From the NCBI GenBank assembly GCA_021014325.1, contig CM037476.1, positions 15,536,827 through 15,600,826 of the forward strand: DNA of 64,000 nt, written 5' to 3'. Positions 1 through 12,400 of this stretch are shown here, in pieces; the first letter of the stretch is position 1, and every line of letters starts with the position of its first letter. The position numbers and the translations under genes were made by a program. The DNA is from Plazaster borealis. Its lineage: Eukaryota; Echinodermata; Asteroidea; Forcipulatida; Labidiasteridae. The notes beneath the pieces are model-generated. The model had not been told where the DNA came from. It saw only the letters and a program-made list of their open reading frames with translations, and ran no database searches.

Positions 1-38
1 TATTTGGTTTCTAAACACTTTTTGCCTAAATGTTAGTG

Positions 39-366
39 TTAAAGGTATTGTACACGTTTGGTAATGACTCAAAACAAATATTAGCATAAAAACTTACTTG
101 GTAACAAGCAACGGACTGTTGATAGTATAAAACATTGTAGGAAACCCCCCCCCCCCTGAAGTAACGTAGTTTTTGAGAAAGAGGTAATTTCTCACTAGCA
201 CACTAATTTGTACAACAAGGGTGTTTTTTCTTTCATCATTTTCTTGCAACTTCGATGACCAATTGATCCCAAATTTTCACAGGCTTGTTATTATATGCAT
301 ATGTTGGGATACACCAAGTGAGAACACTGGTCTTTGACAATTTCCAAACGTGTTCAGTGCCTTTAA
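39..366. mobile_element. TTAA-flanked MITE, family A, copy 1
   Basis: Starts TTAAAGGTATTGTACACG and ends CAGTGCCTTTAA. Close copies occur at 15959-16328, 35253-35628 (reverse) and 41230-41596, and one is split by the LINE at 8334-8425/13308-13582. TTAA at both ends suggests piggyBac-type insertion. No coding capacity. Confidence 0.75.
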
Positions 367-1747
367 TGAAAAGTGGCTCCTCGCAAAGCACCGTGTAATC
401 CGTGATTAATTTCCCATTTTCAAACCACAGGTGGATGTCGAACAGATGTCTTTTTAATTATTCAAAAGAAGTAGATGAAACAATTTAGAAACAAAACATA
501 GGCTTATGCAGTAAAGGGACATGCAATGCTTTCTTGTTATAGGCCGGCTGCCCAACTTGAGACATTGGTCGTGTTACTAAGTCTTACCCTGCAAGATACC
601 AAACGCTCACTGAACCCTATTTCATGCAAGTCAACGTCACTAGTGGTTTTAAACTTGGCGCCTTGTGCTGAAAACCCCTAAATTTCTTAAAATTTTGGGA
701 ATGAAAACCATTATCAGTTAATTAATTCTTTGTACAAGAAAATTCTCAACTCACATTGCACTGTTTTGTAGTCTTTTACCCTCAACTGCAGCAAAAACCA
801 GAATTTGTTGGAGGAAAAGTCTGTAGATTGTTGAAGTGTTAACATGTTCTTCGGCGCGTCCCCGGGCTCCCGCTTGTCTCTAGTCAGCTGATCAGGCAAC
901 CCCAGCTTTCTTATAAATTTGCATAACCAGCCCAGATCCAATCTGCATGCATAACCATTATTGGTAATACAATTGACTTGAGCTCAAGGGTGAGACTATT
1001 CGTTTTGAAGGGGATGCTTAAAGATATTTACAGGCAAAATGCTCGGAGGTGTACCAGTTTAAAAGGTTGCCTACCCTATACCCGGTGTGATGGAGATGGA
1101 CGAAGGTTGCTTCTGAAGAGAATGGAAGACACGAAATAATTTGGCCTAGGTCAAATATTTTTGTCTGAAGGTATGGCCCTATATTGAGAGCTTAGAAGTC
1201 AGTAATCAACCGCTCCACATCCGATAATTACCACATCTATGTGCACATGTGGGCAACGCTTCCTTTGATTAGGCCTAAGGGGGTAAAGTCAATGAGAAAT
1301 TAAAAGTTGATCAATATTGATCAATAGCCTATAATTGTTTTCATAAAGTTATTGCAAAACCACCCAAACACGTTCGAATCCGGCCTATTTTTGGTAGAAA
1401 AGTCAACCAATTTATATTCTAAAGTTTATTTTTTTCATTTTTGAAGGAAATGTTTTAAATAGGAACGTTAGCATGTATTTCCTGTGTGACCTCAATGTAT
1501 AAACGTAATAGATTTACACTTTACTTCTTTGAAATTTCAAAAGCTATCAATCTTTTCATCGACTCAATGAAATAGGCGTGCATGGGGATTCGCGTTCCTG
1601 GGTCGGGGCCGGGCCGGGCGGGGGGGGCGGGGGCTGGGCATACGACCAGGTTTTTTTTCTTCTAAGTAAGACCAGTGTGTGGTTTTTTTGTGTGTTTTTG
1701 AGAAAATGTTTGGCAACAATTACAAAAACACCAGAGAAATAACATAA

Positions 1748-2093
1748 CCCCTGAGAAATACGAGATTTATACAGGAAATTCGTGTAAACATTGTCACTTG
1801 TCAGTAACACTAAAAAAAAGAAGATCAGTCATACACCCGTCGACTTGTCTTGTCTTGCGGCCCGACCAGCCGGCCACCTGGCATGTGGGCGCCGCACGCA
1901 CGCGCGTAATGGACGCAGGGCGTGGGGATTTTTAGCAAGAGAAGTACATGTACATAGCCTAGTGCACTTGTCTGAAGTTCACGTTACAGAAAGTACCAGA
2001 GAATAACTCTAAGAAATACAGAATTTATACAGGAAATTTGTGTAATGGTCAGTAACGGAGATCGGTCCGCATTCACCCGTCGACTTGTCTTGG
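1748..2093. repeat. Direct duplication of a ~100-bp segment
   Basis: The segment at about 1748-1858 (gagaaatacgagatttatac, then a block ending cacccgtcgacttgtcttg) recurs at about 1999-2093 with substitutions and a shortened middle. The second copy runs into the GTCGAGTTGTC repeats. Confidence 0.6.
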
Positions 2094-2210
2094 CACTCCG
2101 TCGAGTTGTCTCACTGACGACTTGTCAAGCTGTCGAGTTGTCTGACCCGTCGAGTTGTCTGATCCGTCGAGTTATCCGACTGGCGAGTTGTCCGCCGGAC
2201 GAGTAGTCTT
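2071..2210. repeat. Degenerate ~16-bp tandem repeat, GTCGAGTTGTC core
   Basis: About eight units around GTCGAGTTGTC, with variants GTCGACTTGTC, GTCGAGTTATC, GGCGAGTTGTC and GGACGAGTAGTC. Spacing is 14-20 bp. CpG-rich, no ORF of interest. Confidence 0.75.
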
Positions 2211-2413
2211 AACTCCGTCACACGCTGCCACTGTCCGCCATTTTCGGGAGTCAAATGCAAGTAAAGATATGTTGCGCGTGTCTTTTGGGCTCGCGCGCGT
2301 AGCCTAACAGCCGGGAAATATGATTCTCAAAATGGTGTGAAATGATCAATAACCCATAAAGTTATAGCCTGAACGCAACTGTTTACACACGTGATATTTG
2401 TATTTAATTGAGG

Positions 2414-3094
2414 CCGGTGTCACAGGGAATTCTGTCCCCCCGCACAGCGGTCCGGGGGACAGAATCCCCTAGGGAAATGTGTCCCCCGGCCAGGGTTTTC
2501 TGTCCGCCAGGGGAATTTGTCCCCCCTCTCACATTTGTTCCCTTGTTTGCCTCTGTGCGACACTTGAAATCTTTTTAACTATATAAAATCAAGCATGAGA
2601 ATGGGCGATGATGACAAAACCGGAAATCCATCGTACGAAAAATAAATCGGAAAATTCCAACGCTAAAAATGCATATCCGGTTTCTGGCCAATGTCCGTAA
2701 ATTGGGCAAAGTGACCCAGGCGTCAGCGCCGCACTCAGTGAATTGTTGTCAGTAGACTTTTCTTTTCAAAGTCTCCACACACAAAAATGTTCCTTTGCTT
2801 AAAATTATTGAATAAAATAAGTAACAAGAAGATAATACTTCTATTATAAACCAGCAAAGCCAGGTGAATAAAGCAAGTTTATTGATTTAGTTCCGTCGGT
2901 GGACGCTCGTGCCTGGGGGACATATTCTCCATTGAGGACACAATCTCCGTTGAGCACGGCGGACAGAATAACCTAACGAGAGACAGTTTATCCTAGGAGA
3001 TACTGTCTCGGGGGACGTTGTACCCTAGAAAAGCCAGGTAAAGTTGTCCGGGGGGACAGATTCACCAGGGGGACAGAATCTCCGTCCACACCGG
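2414..3094. mobile_element. Non-autonomous DNA element with GGGGGACAGA subterminal repeats
   Basis: Bounded by CCGGTGT (2414) and its inverse ACACCGG (ending 3094). About 130 bp at each end is dense in GGGGACAGAAT-like words that face inward in opposite orientation. The middle is AT-rich and non-coding. Superfamily not assigned; no clear target duplication seen. Confidence 0.6.
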
Positions 3095-3181
3095 TCCCGA
3101 ACAGCCTCGCTATCGATACTTCTCGTCATTAACGAGCAAGGCATTCTGCGGCGAGATCGTACAGCACTGGGAACGAGGTTG

Positions 3182-3331
3182 CGTCCCGAAGATCTGGATT
3201 GGTGCCGACTTTTTTGGTGCCGAGTGGGTGCCGAGTTTGCGAGGTCCCGAGTTAATATGTGCCGAGTTTGTCAGGTGCCGAATTGTCCAGTACTCATCTA
3301 GTGAGGGCGCTGTTGTCGGTAAATATTAAAA
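3182..3331 (+). promoter_or_regulatory. CEP43 proximal upstream region with GTGCCGA repeats
   Basis: The 150 bp before the ATG carry five exact GTGCCGA copies (3202, 3217, 3228, 3259, 3275) and variants GTCCCGA at 3184 and 3244, spaced roughly 11-16 bp. No TATA box is visible. The region lies in the promoter or 5' UTR by position; a regulatory role is inference. Confidence 0.45.
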
Positions 3332-3412
3332 ATGTCGGCGGACGAAGATACAGAATTGAGGGACTTGGTGGCCCAAACTCTTGAAAGCAGCGGTGTGTTA
3401 GGCAAAATAAGG
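3332..3412 (+). CDS. CEP43: CEP43 exon 1 (residues 1-27)
   Basis: Begins at the ATG of MSADEDTELRDLVAQTLE and ends AAAATAAGG before donor gtgagt, phase 0. It matches the start of vertebrate FOP. The true 5' UTR and transcription start were not identified. Confidence 0.93.
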
Positions 3413-6400
3413 GTGAGTCATTGACGAAATAAACATCATTTAAACATAGTGATTTAAGTATTGTATATTTAAATGTTATTTTGGTGGACATCTCCTATCA
3501 AAGATGCAAAGAAAGAACAGTAGTAACCTAGCCCTGGTTAGCCCCATTAATAGTGCCAATTCTCTGGACTTCCTCCGATCCTTGGCCCTACGCCCACGTA
3601 CCTCCAGGAGGTGACATTTGTTTTCGAAAAGAAACTCACGTTTTTATGCCGAGATTTTTTCCCCAGTTGTCACTTATTGTAGCTCATGTGTGGACAGCAC
3701 ATTAATTCGAAAAAGAGCTTGCTCGTTTTGGAGTAATTTATGAAGAAAATCGGCGGCGTTACTGACACGGTTTGACTGCCCGGCATCCGCGATTTTGCTA
3801 ATGCGCTATGGTCTTGGTGCAAGACGTTTCTCGTTTACCTTTCACGCACAGCGCGGCCAACAACCCGCTCATTCAACTCGCCAATAGCGCGCGCCACGAA
3901 CACCTGACTTTAGCCCACGAACCGCCCCCCGCGCGCTTTTGGCGAGTTGAATGAGCGGGTTGTTGGCCGCGCTGTGTGTGAAAGGTAAACGAGAAACGTC
4001 TTGCACCAAGACCATAGCGCATTAGCAAAATCGCGGATGCCGGGCAGTCAAACCTTTCTCTATGGTGTAAGTAACGCCGCCGATTTTCTTCATAAATTAC
4101 ACCAAAACGAGCAAGCTCTTTTTCGAATTAATGTGCTGTCCACACATGAGCTACAATAAGTGACAACTGGGGAAAAAATCTCGGCATAAAAACATGAGTT
4201 TCTTTTCGAAAACAAATGTCACCTCCTGGAGGTACGTGGGCGTAGGGCCAAGGATCGGAGGAAGTCCAGAGAATTGGCACTATTAATGGGGCTAAGCCCT
4301 GGTAAGTGGTAGGACGTCAGTCAGTGCCACTGCACTGACGTCCTGGGTATAAAGATCCTTTACTATGCGAACAAAATTTTGAGTAACATTTTAAAATATT
4401 TTTACCTAATTTGAGAAGCTGAAACTCCATTCACTTATTCTTGGTGCCTTTAATTACACTTTTGCTGAGTTCAAAACCTATCAAATACATCCATGAATGA
4501 CATTATTTCCGAAAATAAGTCCAAGTTGTGCACTGGCGCTGCGACTCCGTCGTGTTGCCGCCCGGAAGAAAAAGCGTTCAGTGTTACGGGTTAGACAGCG
4601 CCCTCTTTTGTGGACTTGGTTCCATGTCAGTTGAGGTTATCGCAACAAATGCGTCAATTTCCATTTTATTTTCACAATAATGTCATCCAAGGATAAAATT
4701 GGCAATTCTGAATAGAGCAGGCGTAAGGTTCAGGACACAAGGAACATGTGAGTCACGTTTCAGCTTCCTCAAAAAGGTAAAAATATGATAAAAAATGGTT
4801 ATAAATTTTGTCGCAATGCCTGAGGACCTTTATACCCTGGACCCCGTTGCGTTGTATGCAATGGAGGAGTCCAACCTGGGCTAAGTAGTAACCCATCATC
4901 ATTGGCTTTGTGCACAACTTCACCGTAACTTGTTGTAGGCCTAAGTCATTTTATGATTTACTTGCACTGAACATGCTTCAACTTAAAAAATGCTGAGGTG
5001 AATGAAAAGGGCAGAGAAAAGTCACTGGTTTAATGCAGTATCTAGAAACTACTACCTACTAGTCAAACTGTGACAGGTTTATTCCGCTGTTGTCTCCATG
5101 ATAGCGGAACGAACCTCATCATAGTTCTGGGAGTAGGTGGAAACCCGGCTAAAATTCTGCATACGGCATCCACTTTATCTCCCTTAACAGCTTAATTTAG
5201 GTCAAATTATATACTTTTTCCCCTGCCTGTCCAGACCAGAAGGGTTGACATAATGTATACAGAGCAGTCAGAGAGGCACAGTCACTTTGAACTATTACAA
5301 AGTGTCAAATTAAAAATAAAACCATCCATTTTCGGGTATGTGGTGGTCTTGACAACGCTGCTCACTACATTCCATTTTAGTTCCTTTGGGAATCATGGGA
5401 ATGAGTGCGTGAGAGTTCCGTCCGTGTGATGAAATGTGCGCTTGAATTTCCCTTTTTAAAGGTCAAAAGTTAACGTTTCAGTTACCAATTCCTCAAAAGG
5501 AATATTAAAAAAGGAAAATAAATTCCAACATCAATTAACAAAATCAAATAATTCCCCTAAAAAGAGGTGGCCGGATGCGGACATTTTTCCAAACCCTGTC
5601 CAGAAAGGCTAACAGAATGTAAACCTAGCATGCCTAGAACTATCATAAGAGGTTCATTCTGCTATCGTCTGTGTAAAGACGATAGCGGATCTTGAACCTC
5701 ATAGTTCTAGGAATAGACAGAATGTATAGTATACAATAATAGAGCCATAAACAAGCAATTTGAACAATTTTAAATGTTTAAAATAGTGTCAAAGATGAAA
5801 ATAAACACCTTTTTACTAAGTTTTCTTGCTGTATCTGCCATGTGTGTGTTGGTGTACGTCATGCAATTACTCTAGCCCCATAAATAGTGCCAATATGCTA
5901 GACTCCCTGCGCTTCTTGGCCCTACGCCAAGATTTTTCCCCCAGTTCTCACTTGCTCAATTGTGGAGAACATTAAAATGAAAATGTGCAAGCTAGTTTTG
6001 GTGTAATTTTATGGAAAACTCTGAGCTGGCAATCACTCGATAAACCATTGTACAATTTTGTAATCGCACATGCACATCAGTAAACATCATGGCGCTGACG
6101 ATGTTATAGTTAGTAGTCTTTAGTCCGGGCAGTATTCATCACACACAGCCAAAACCTTGGGAGCCAAAAATCAGAAAAAGAAATGGTAATATTCCATTTA
6201 AATGTAGGAGTAAACTCAGCGATTTATCTAATGACATCCTGTCCTTTCCAATCTTTAAGGCGGAGCTGAGAGCAAGTGTTTTCCTTGCACTAGAAGAACA
6301 AGATGCTGTACAGAACAAAACACCATTCATCAATCAAGACCTCAAAAAATTCCTCTCAACAAAAGAAGGTACGTTTTCCACTCTAACATATTTTAATAAG

Positions 6401-9400
6401 GGAATAACAGTGTGATATTATTTAGGGAATAACAGTGTGATGACCCGGTCTTCACTGCATGGTAATGACCGGGTTGGTGGCTGGCTGCTGTTAATGGACC
6501 GAACCGAAGGTGAGGTCAATTAACTACGGCGGGCCACCAACCAAGGTCACTATCACGCATTGAAGACCGGGTCACACTGTTATTCCCATTAATAAAAACT
6601 TACTGGGAAAAAAACCTGGTAAAAATCGATCAGAATTTGTGATTTTTATTTTTCCGTCGTTTTTAGAAAGGGCCGTTCCTTATATGCAGTTTAACTTTTG
6701 CGTGGCACCTTTATATCTCTTACACATTAATTATTTATACATGTATGTATGCATATTTTCAAGAACCGGACTATGAGTTTTGAAAATTAACGGCGCCATA
6801 AATAGAAATACTTTGGTGCTGTTCGGCTTTATGCTTTGCATTATGTTGGTTTTATGTGCAGACCAGCTACCTTCTACGCGTGGTATTCAGATTCATGTGG
6901 CACCATCTGTCCTTGCCAAAATAACAAAAACAATACGCACAAAGAAAACAGTTGATATGATGATAGTTCCTGCACAAACACACAGTGCATACAGAAGTTT
7001 TACACAACAATGTGCTTGTTTTTGGGCCATTTGTTCGGTAGTTCACAGAGCCGGTCTTTATATCACATGTTAATAATATACCCCCATGTGACCAGTCTTC
7101 GACCAATCAGAGTGCATGAACTCTCCGAGGTGTTTATTCATTAATTATAAAACTACACGTAAAAATTACTATCAGGAAACAATTCCATTTTTTTTTCTGT
7201 TCACAGTTGGCTCTTCCACGCTTTATAACTTTGTGATCCTAACCCTCGATCATCCCGACAGTCATACATATATTGGGTCTAAAGAACTTGAGCAAGAGGC
7301 AAGAGCTACGCTTATTGCAGCTAAATTTGCTTCCATGTGTATTTCAAAATTGTTGCTTACTATATAAGCCAAGCAAAATGCACGCTTACTCGCTGGTGTT
7401 CTTGTGTTTCGCTGATGAGTGATGCAACAATTCAAATCCATTGTGAAGCGGCACATTAAGCCGTCAACTCTTCCTGATTGTTTATGAAACTTGTGCACAT
7501 TTTCCTGCTTCAGTTAGCACGCAAATAATTTTCTTTTAGTAACACTTCCATGAAATGGACTAAGAAATCTATTTTTAACTTGTCAGCTAGTTTGGTCTTT
7601 CCAATTCCTAGTCTACAACAATGTACATGTACATACCGGGTCCAAAACAACTGCAATTTTGCAACAGACTATGCACATTGACTGGATGTATAGAATCCAC
7701 ACATTTTGAAGTATGTCTCAATTCCAAGACGCTCTAGTTGTGTAGTCACGAATACATGCAGTCACAAAAAAACCTTGTTAACACTAGAGGGCGCTGGAGC
7801 GGTTCATTTGGGTGATAGCGGTTAGGGTTTTTCATGACTACATATTGTTGACTACACAACTGGCGCATCTACAGGAATGAAAGCACCCTCTGGCAGCGAG
7901 TGGTTCATGGGGTGATAGTGATAGACTACACGGTGTACATTCATGACTACACAACGTCTTCTTCTGTTGATTATTCATTCCTTTTCTTTCAGGGTTTTTA
8001 ATCGCTTCCTTAGTCCAGGAATTTCTGGAGCACTTTCGCTTGGACTTCACTCTTGCCGTCTTCAACCCAGAAACAAATTTTGTAAGTTACAGATAATACT
8101 GCTTTATTATTATTATTGTGCTAACCAGAATCAGGTTACCAGCCAAAAATTAAATTTCACATGTACCATCTGTGACTGGTATCCTGCTCATTTTTGCTGA
8201 GCAGACATTTGTTGAGCACTATTTGCTGCTTGAGCTGCTCAGTGAAAATGAGCCCAAATATGGGGGCCATGGAGGCAATTGTCTCCTTGCCTCTGATGTC
8301 CTTTGAAATGTTCCAGTACAAATTTAAATTTCCTTAAAGGTATCGTACACGTTTTGTAATGACTCAAAACAAATAATTAGCATAAAAACTTACTTGGTAA
8401 CAAGCAACGGAGAACATTGATATTATATTGTATTGTATTGTATTTTATTTTATTCCGAAACTGGAACAAACCCCATAACCCTGGGGAGGGTGACATCAGT
8501 ATAATAATAAATAACAAGTAGTGAAGAAGTCGTACGGAAAGCTAGGAGTGTTAACTTAGAACAAAAACATACATAATTGGTTAAGCCTTACCACACAGTT
8601 TGATTACCTTTTAAAACGGTAAATAAAAAGACATATTTGGCAACGCAATTAATTATAGCTTCATCAGGATGGTCCATCAAAAACTTAAATCTATCTTCCC
8701 TACCAAGAATTTCAAAGTCGTTGTATTGATTAATAATATAAACCAACATAATATTCCTAAGGTCGTTGTATAATGGGCAATCTAGCAGAAAATGGATTTT
8801 TGTTTCAACATCAAGGTGACAATGCTGGCAAATTCTTTGGCTTGATTCTAACCCAATGTACCTTCCGATTTCAACAAGTAGCTTGTGTGAAGAGCATCTG
8901 AAACGGGCCAAAGAATGGCGATAAGAGGGTTTATTAACACAGTGTAAATATATCTCAAATTCAAACTGGGTTTTGAAGATACGGTATGTCCTGAGCTTAT
9001 TCTTTTGGCCAGGTTTAGTTCTACTGTCATTGTGCAATCTATTATACCAGTTAGAAATAAACACATTACGTAATTGTTGAACAAAATCATGTTTCACATT
9101 CCTTTGGTTAGATGGCCCAGATATGTTCTCTGGCACATTACAGGAGACTGAATCAAAGTACTTTCTAAGCTTGAGAAATACCGATGGTTTGTGGTTAAGC
9201 CCTAGAGTTTGATCCACTTTGAAGGAGTTGTACAGAATGGAATCCACGTGTTTGCCACTCAATTTAAACCAGTAATTTAGCATATGCTTACATTGCTCGA
9301 TGTACAAAGGAAAACGTCCTAATTCACCCCGGACTGCGTCATTGGGTGTACGCCTATTCACATTTAAAATAAACATTAACCAATTCAAATGAAAAGCTTC

Positions 9401-12400
9401 AGTTTGGTCCATTTCATTCTTCCAAGTAACAGCTGAACAATATGTTAGTAATAGGCTTAAGTAATGTATCAAAAATTCTCAAAAGCAGACGAGGCTTAAG
9501 ATCATTCCCTACATGCCTACGAATAGTAAAAGCAGCTTTAGAAGCTTTGTCAAGAAGATTCTTGTCGTTTAGTTTAAAGAAGCCAGATGATTGAAAAATA
9601 ACACCTAAATATGTATAGATCGCCACACTTTCAATTTCTTCTTGGTTAAAATTAAAACTACAGGTATGCCCTTTCCGAAACTTAGAAAGATCGCTGTTGA
9701 AAGTGACAACTTTGGTTTTCTGAGTGTTAACAACAAGTCTCCACTTATTACAATAATTCTCAAGCCTTTTGAGTAAGAGTTGAAGACCCTCTTGCGAATC
9801 AGATAAGAGAACCATATCATCAGCATACAATAAAGAATTGATTTTCCGAGTACCAATTTCTAAACCATGAAAAGGAGCTCGGCCAAGCTCAGTCTCCAGA
9901 TCATTTAAAAACAATGAAAAAAGGAGTGGGCTTAAAACTGCACCCTGCTGAACACCTAATGTACAGGGAAAAGAATTAGTAACTCCATGCATCAACTTAA
10001 TACAACCATTTACCGAACTGTACATACTTTTCAAAATGTTTAAACATTTATGACTAATCCCATAATTCCTTAACTTAAACCAGAGAAGAGAACGGTCAAC
10101 ATAATCAAAAGCTTTTTTGAAGTCAACAAAACAAGCGAATAGTTTTTTCTTTTCGCTGCAAGATTTCTGAATGACAGTATTTAAAACAAACACATTGTCC
10201 ATGGTGCAATACCCTGCTTTAAAACCAGTTTGGTTATCGGCTAAAATTTCATCAGCCCATTGGGTCAACCTATTCCTAAGAACTGTTTGAAATAATTTAC
10301 CCAAACAGCTCAATAAAGTGATGCCCCTGTAATTTCCTGGGTCACTTCGTGACCCTTTCTTGTGAATTGGGCAGATGAGACCATCAGACCATGAGGACGG
10401 AACTTGCTCTGTTTTCCAAATAAAATTAAATAATTTAGTAATTGGTTTGCACAAATAAAAACTAGCAGAAGAAATCATCTCGGACCTAATGCCATCTTTG
10501 CCAGGTTGTTTGTTGTTTTTCATGGTTTGAACAGCCTTTTCTACCTCCGTCTCTGTAACTGGACAATCAAGTACTCCAAATCAACAGTAGGCCTACTTAT
10601 ATTACCCGTGATCTCAGCATTTTTAACAGACATGTTAAAAACGTCATCAAAAGAATTATAATTAGTAGAAGGGTTACACAAATTAGAAAAATAGTTATAC
10701 CACTCATCGGGATTAACCTTCCGAATCATTGTTGTGGGTATTCTCCATGCTAGTTAAGTCCCTAAGTTTTCTCCAGAATAACTTATTGTCTTTGCTGGAG
10801 GCTTCAAGTTCATTGATTTGCACCTTTCTAAAGTAACGTTTTTTCGCTCTAATTGTGCGCTTGTAACATTTCTTTTGTTTACAATACAGACCTTGGAGAT
10901 GTGGGTTTTTCTTATCTCTACTGAGAGCTTTACAATTACCCTGCATTTCTTTTCTTAGCTGAGTACAATCGTTATCAAACCATTTACAGCGTTTCTTGTG
11001 ATAACTCTGAGGGTGCTCATGAAATTTACTTTTAAAGCGAGCTATTTTGGGAAGCAGCCTATTAGCAACCGTATAAATGATATCTTGAAAGCTATCTAAA
11101 ACGTCAGCACTGCTGTCAGTAAGTTTTTTGCCATTAAAAGTAGCCAATTTCTCTTGAATATCTGGAGCATCATATTCATAATTATACGCATTGACATACT
11201 CTCTAGACCACTTGTAATGTGGTGTATTAAAACTCTGAATATTTTGTCTATTCAAACTTTTATAATGAACTGTATTCACATTGTCAACCGATGATTTGAG
11301 AGTAACTTCTAACAAACAGTGATCAGAAAATGGATTCAGTGGAGTGACACTAAATTTTAAAATCTCGCTTAATAACATCACTTCTGAGGCTACTACATAA
11401 TCAACCACACTACATCCAACCGTGCTGTCTTTACCAGGTTGATAACAAGTCATTTTGCCATCATAATCGTTAGAAATTCTACCATTTAAAATTCTCAGTC
11501 CAGCAGAAATACACATATTGACTAAAAGTTCACCATATCGGTTTTTGGTACTATCACTCACACTGTTCTCTCGTTTGAGATCACTATCTGCAATGTAGTT
11601 ATCCGGTACTGGTACAAAACTGCATTCATCCTGGGGCTGGTCAAATATAGCATAGTCTGATAAATCGCCAGTTCATTGAAATCGCCACATAGAAGAATAA
11701 GTCCCTTAGCCGAGTAATGTTCAATTTGTTTTGTAAGCTCATCGAAAATATTTAGGTTCATGATTGCGTTTCGTTTCGATGACTCCGGGCAAATGTACAC
11801 AGCAGCAACGTAAATGTCATTCTCAATCCCAAAGCTTGAAGCTTTCAATTGAAACCATACTATATCATCTACGTCAGATCCAATAATCTTAACACATTCT
11901 ACAAAACAAGTCTTAACTAAAATACATATACCACCCGATTCTCTTTTAGCTTTCTTATGCCGGGTCTTTCTGTTGAATTGAAAACACTTAAAATCAGGTA
12001 TATTCAACAAATAGTCCTTATCAAGCCATGTTTTGCTCAGGCAGATAATGTCATACTTTGAAATTAGATCAATAAAAATAGGGTCTTTGAGTTTATTAGC
12101 AATTCCATGAACGTTCCATGTTGCAATGGTAATGTTCTGTTGACATCCTTATGTGCGGCTAGGCTTACTACGACTCGCCGACGCTCGCCCCCCTTTCTCA
12201 CGTACCGTGCCTTTGTTTCTTTGGCTCTCTCGTGTACCCTTTCGGCCAGGTGACCGTTCATCCTCCCCCTTTGCAGACGTTTCGGTCCGTAGCGTTCCGT
12301 CTGGATCAAGCTGACTCGATAGTGCTCTCTGCTCATCACTTACTGGGTCGTAGAGCTTACCGTCAACATAAAGCTTGTCACCTTTTAGCCATACTCTTTT

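Larger units (their letters stand above)
3413..6259. other. CEP43 intron 1
   Basis: Filled largely by the fold-back element, a 500-bp inverted-repeat element, two hairpins and a fold-back relic. I see no gene in 4850-5640 or 6120-6259. Confidence 0.85.

Noticed and set aside
6780..7106. ORFs on both strands in intron 2
   Set aside because: They lie inside a CEP43 intron, overlap each other and show no family features.
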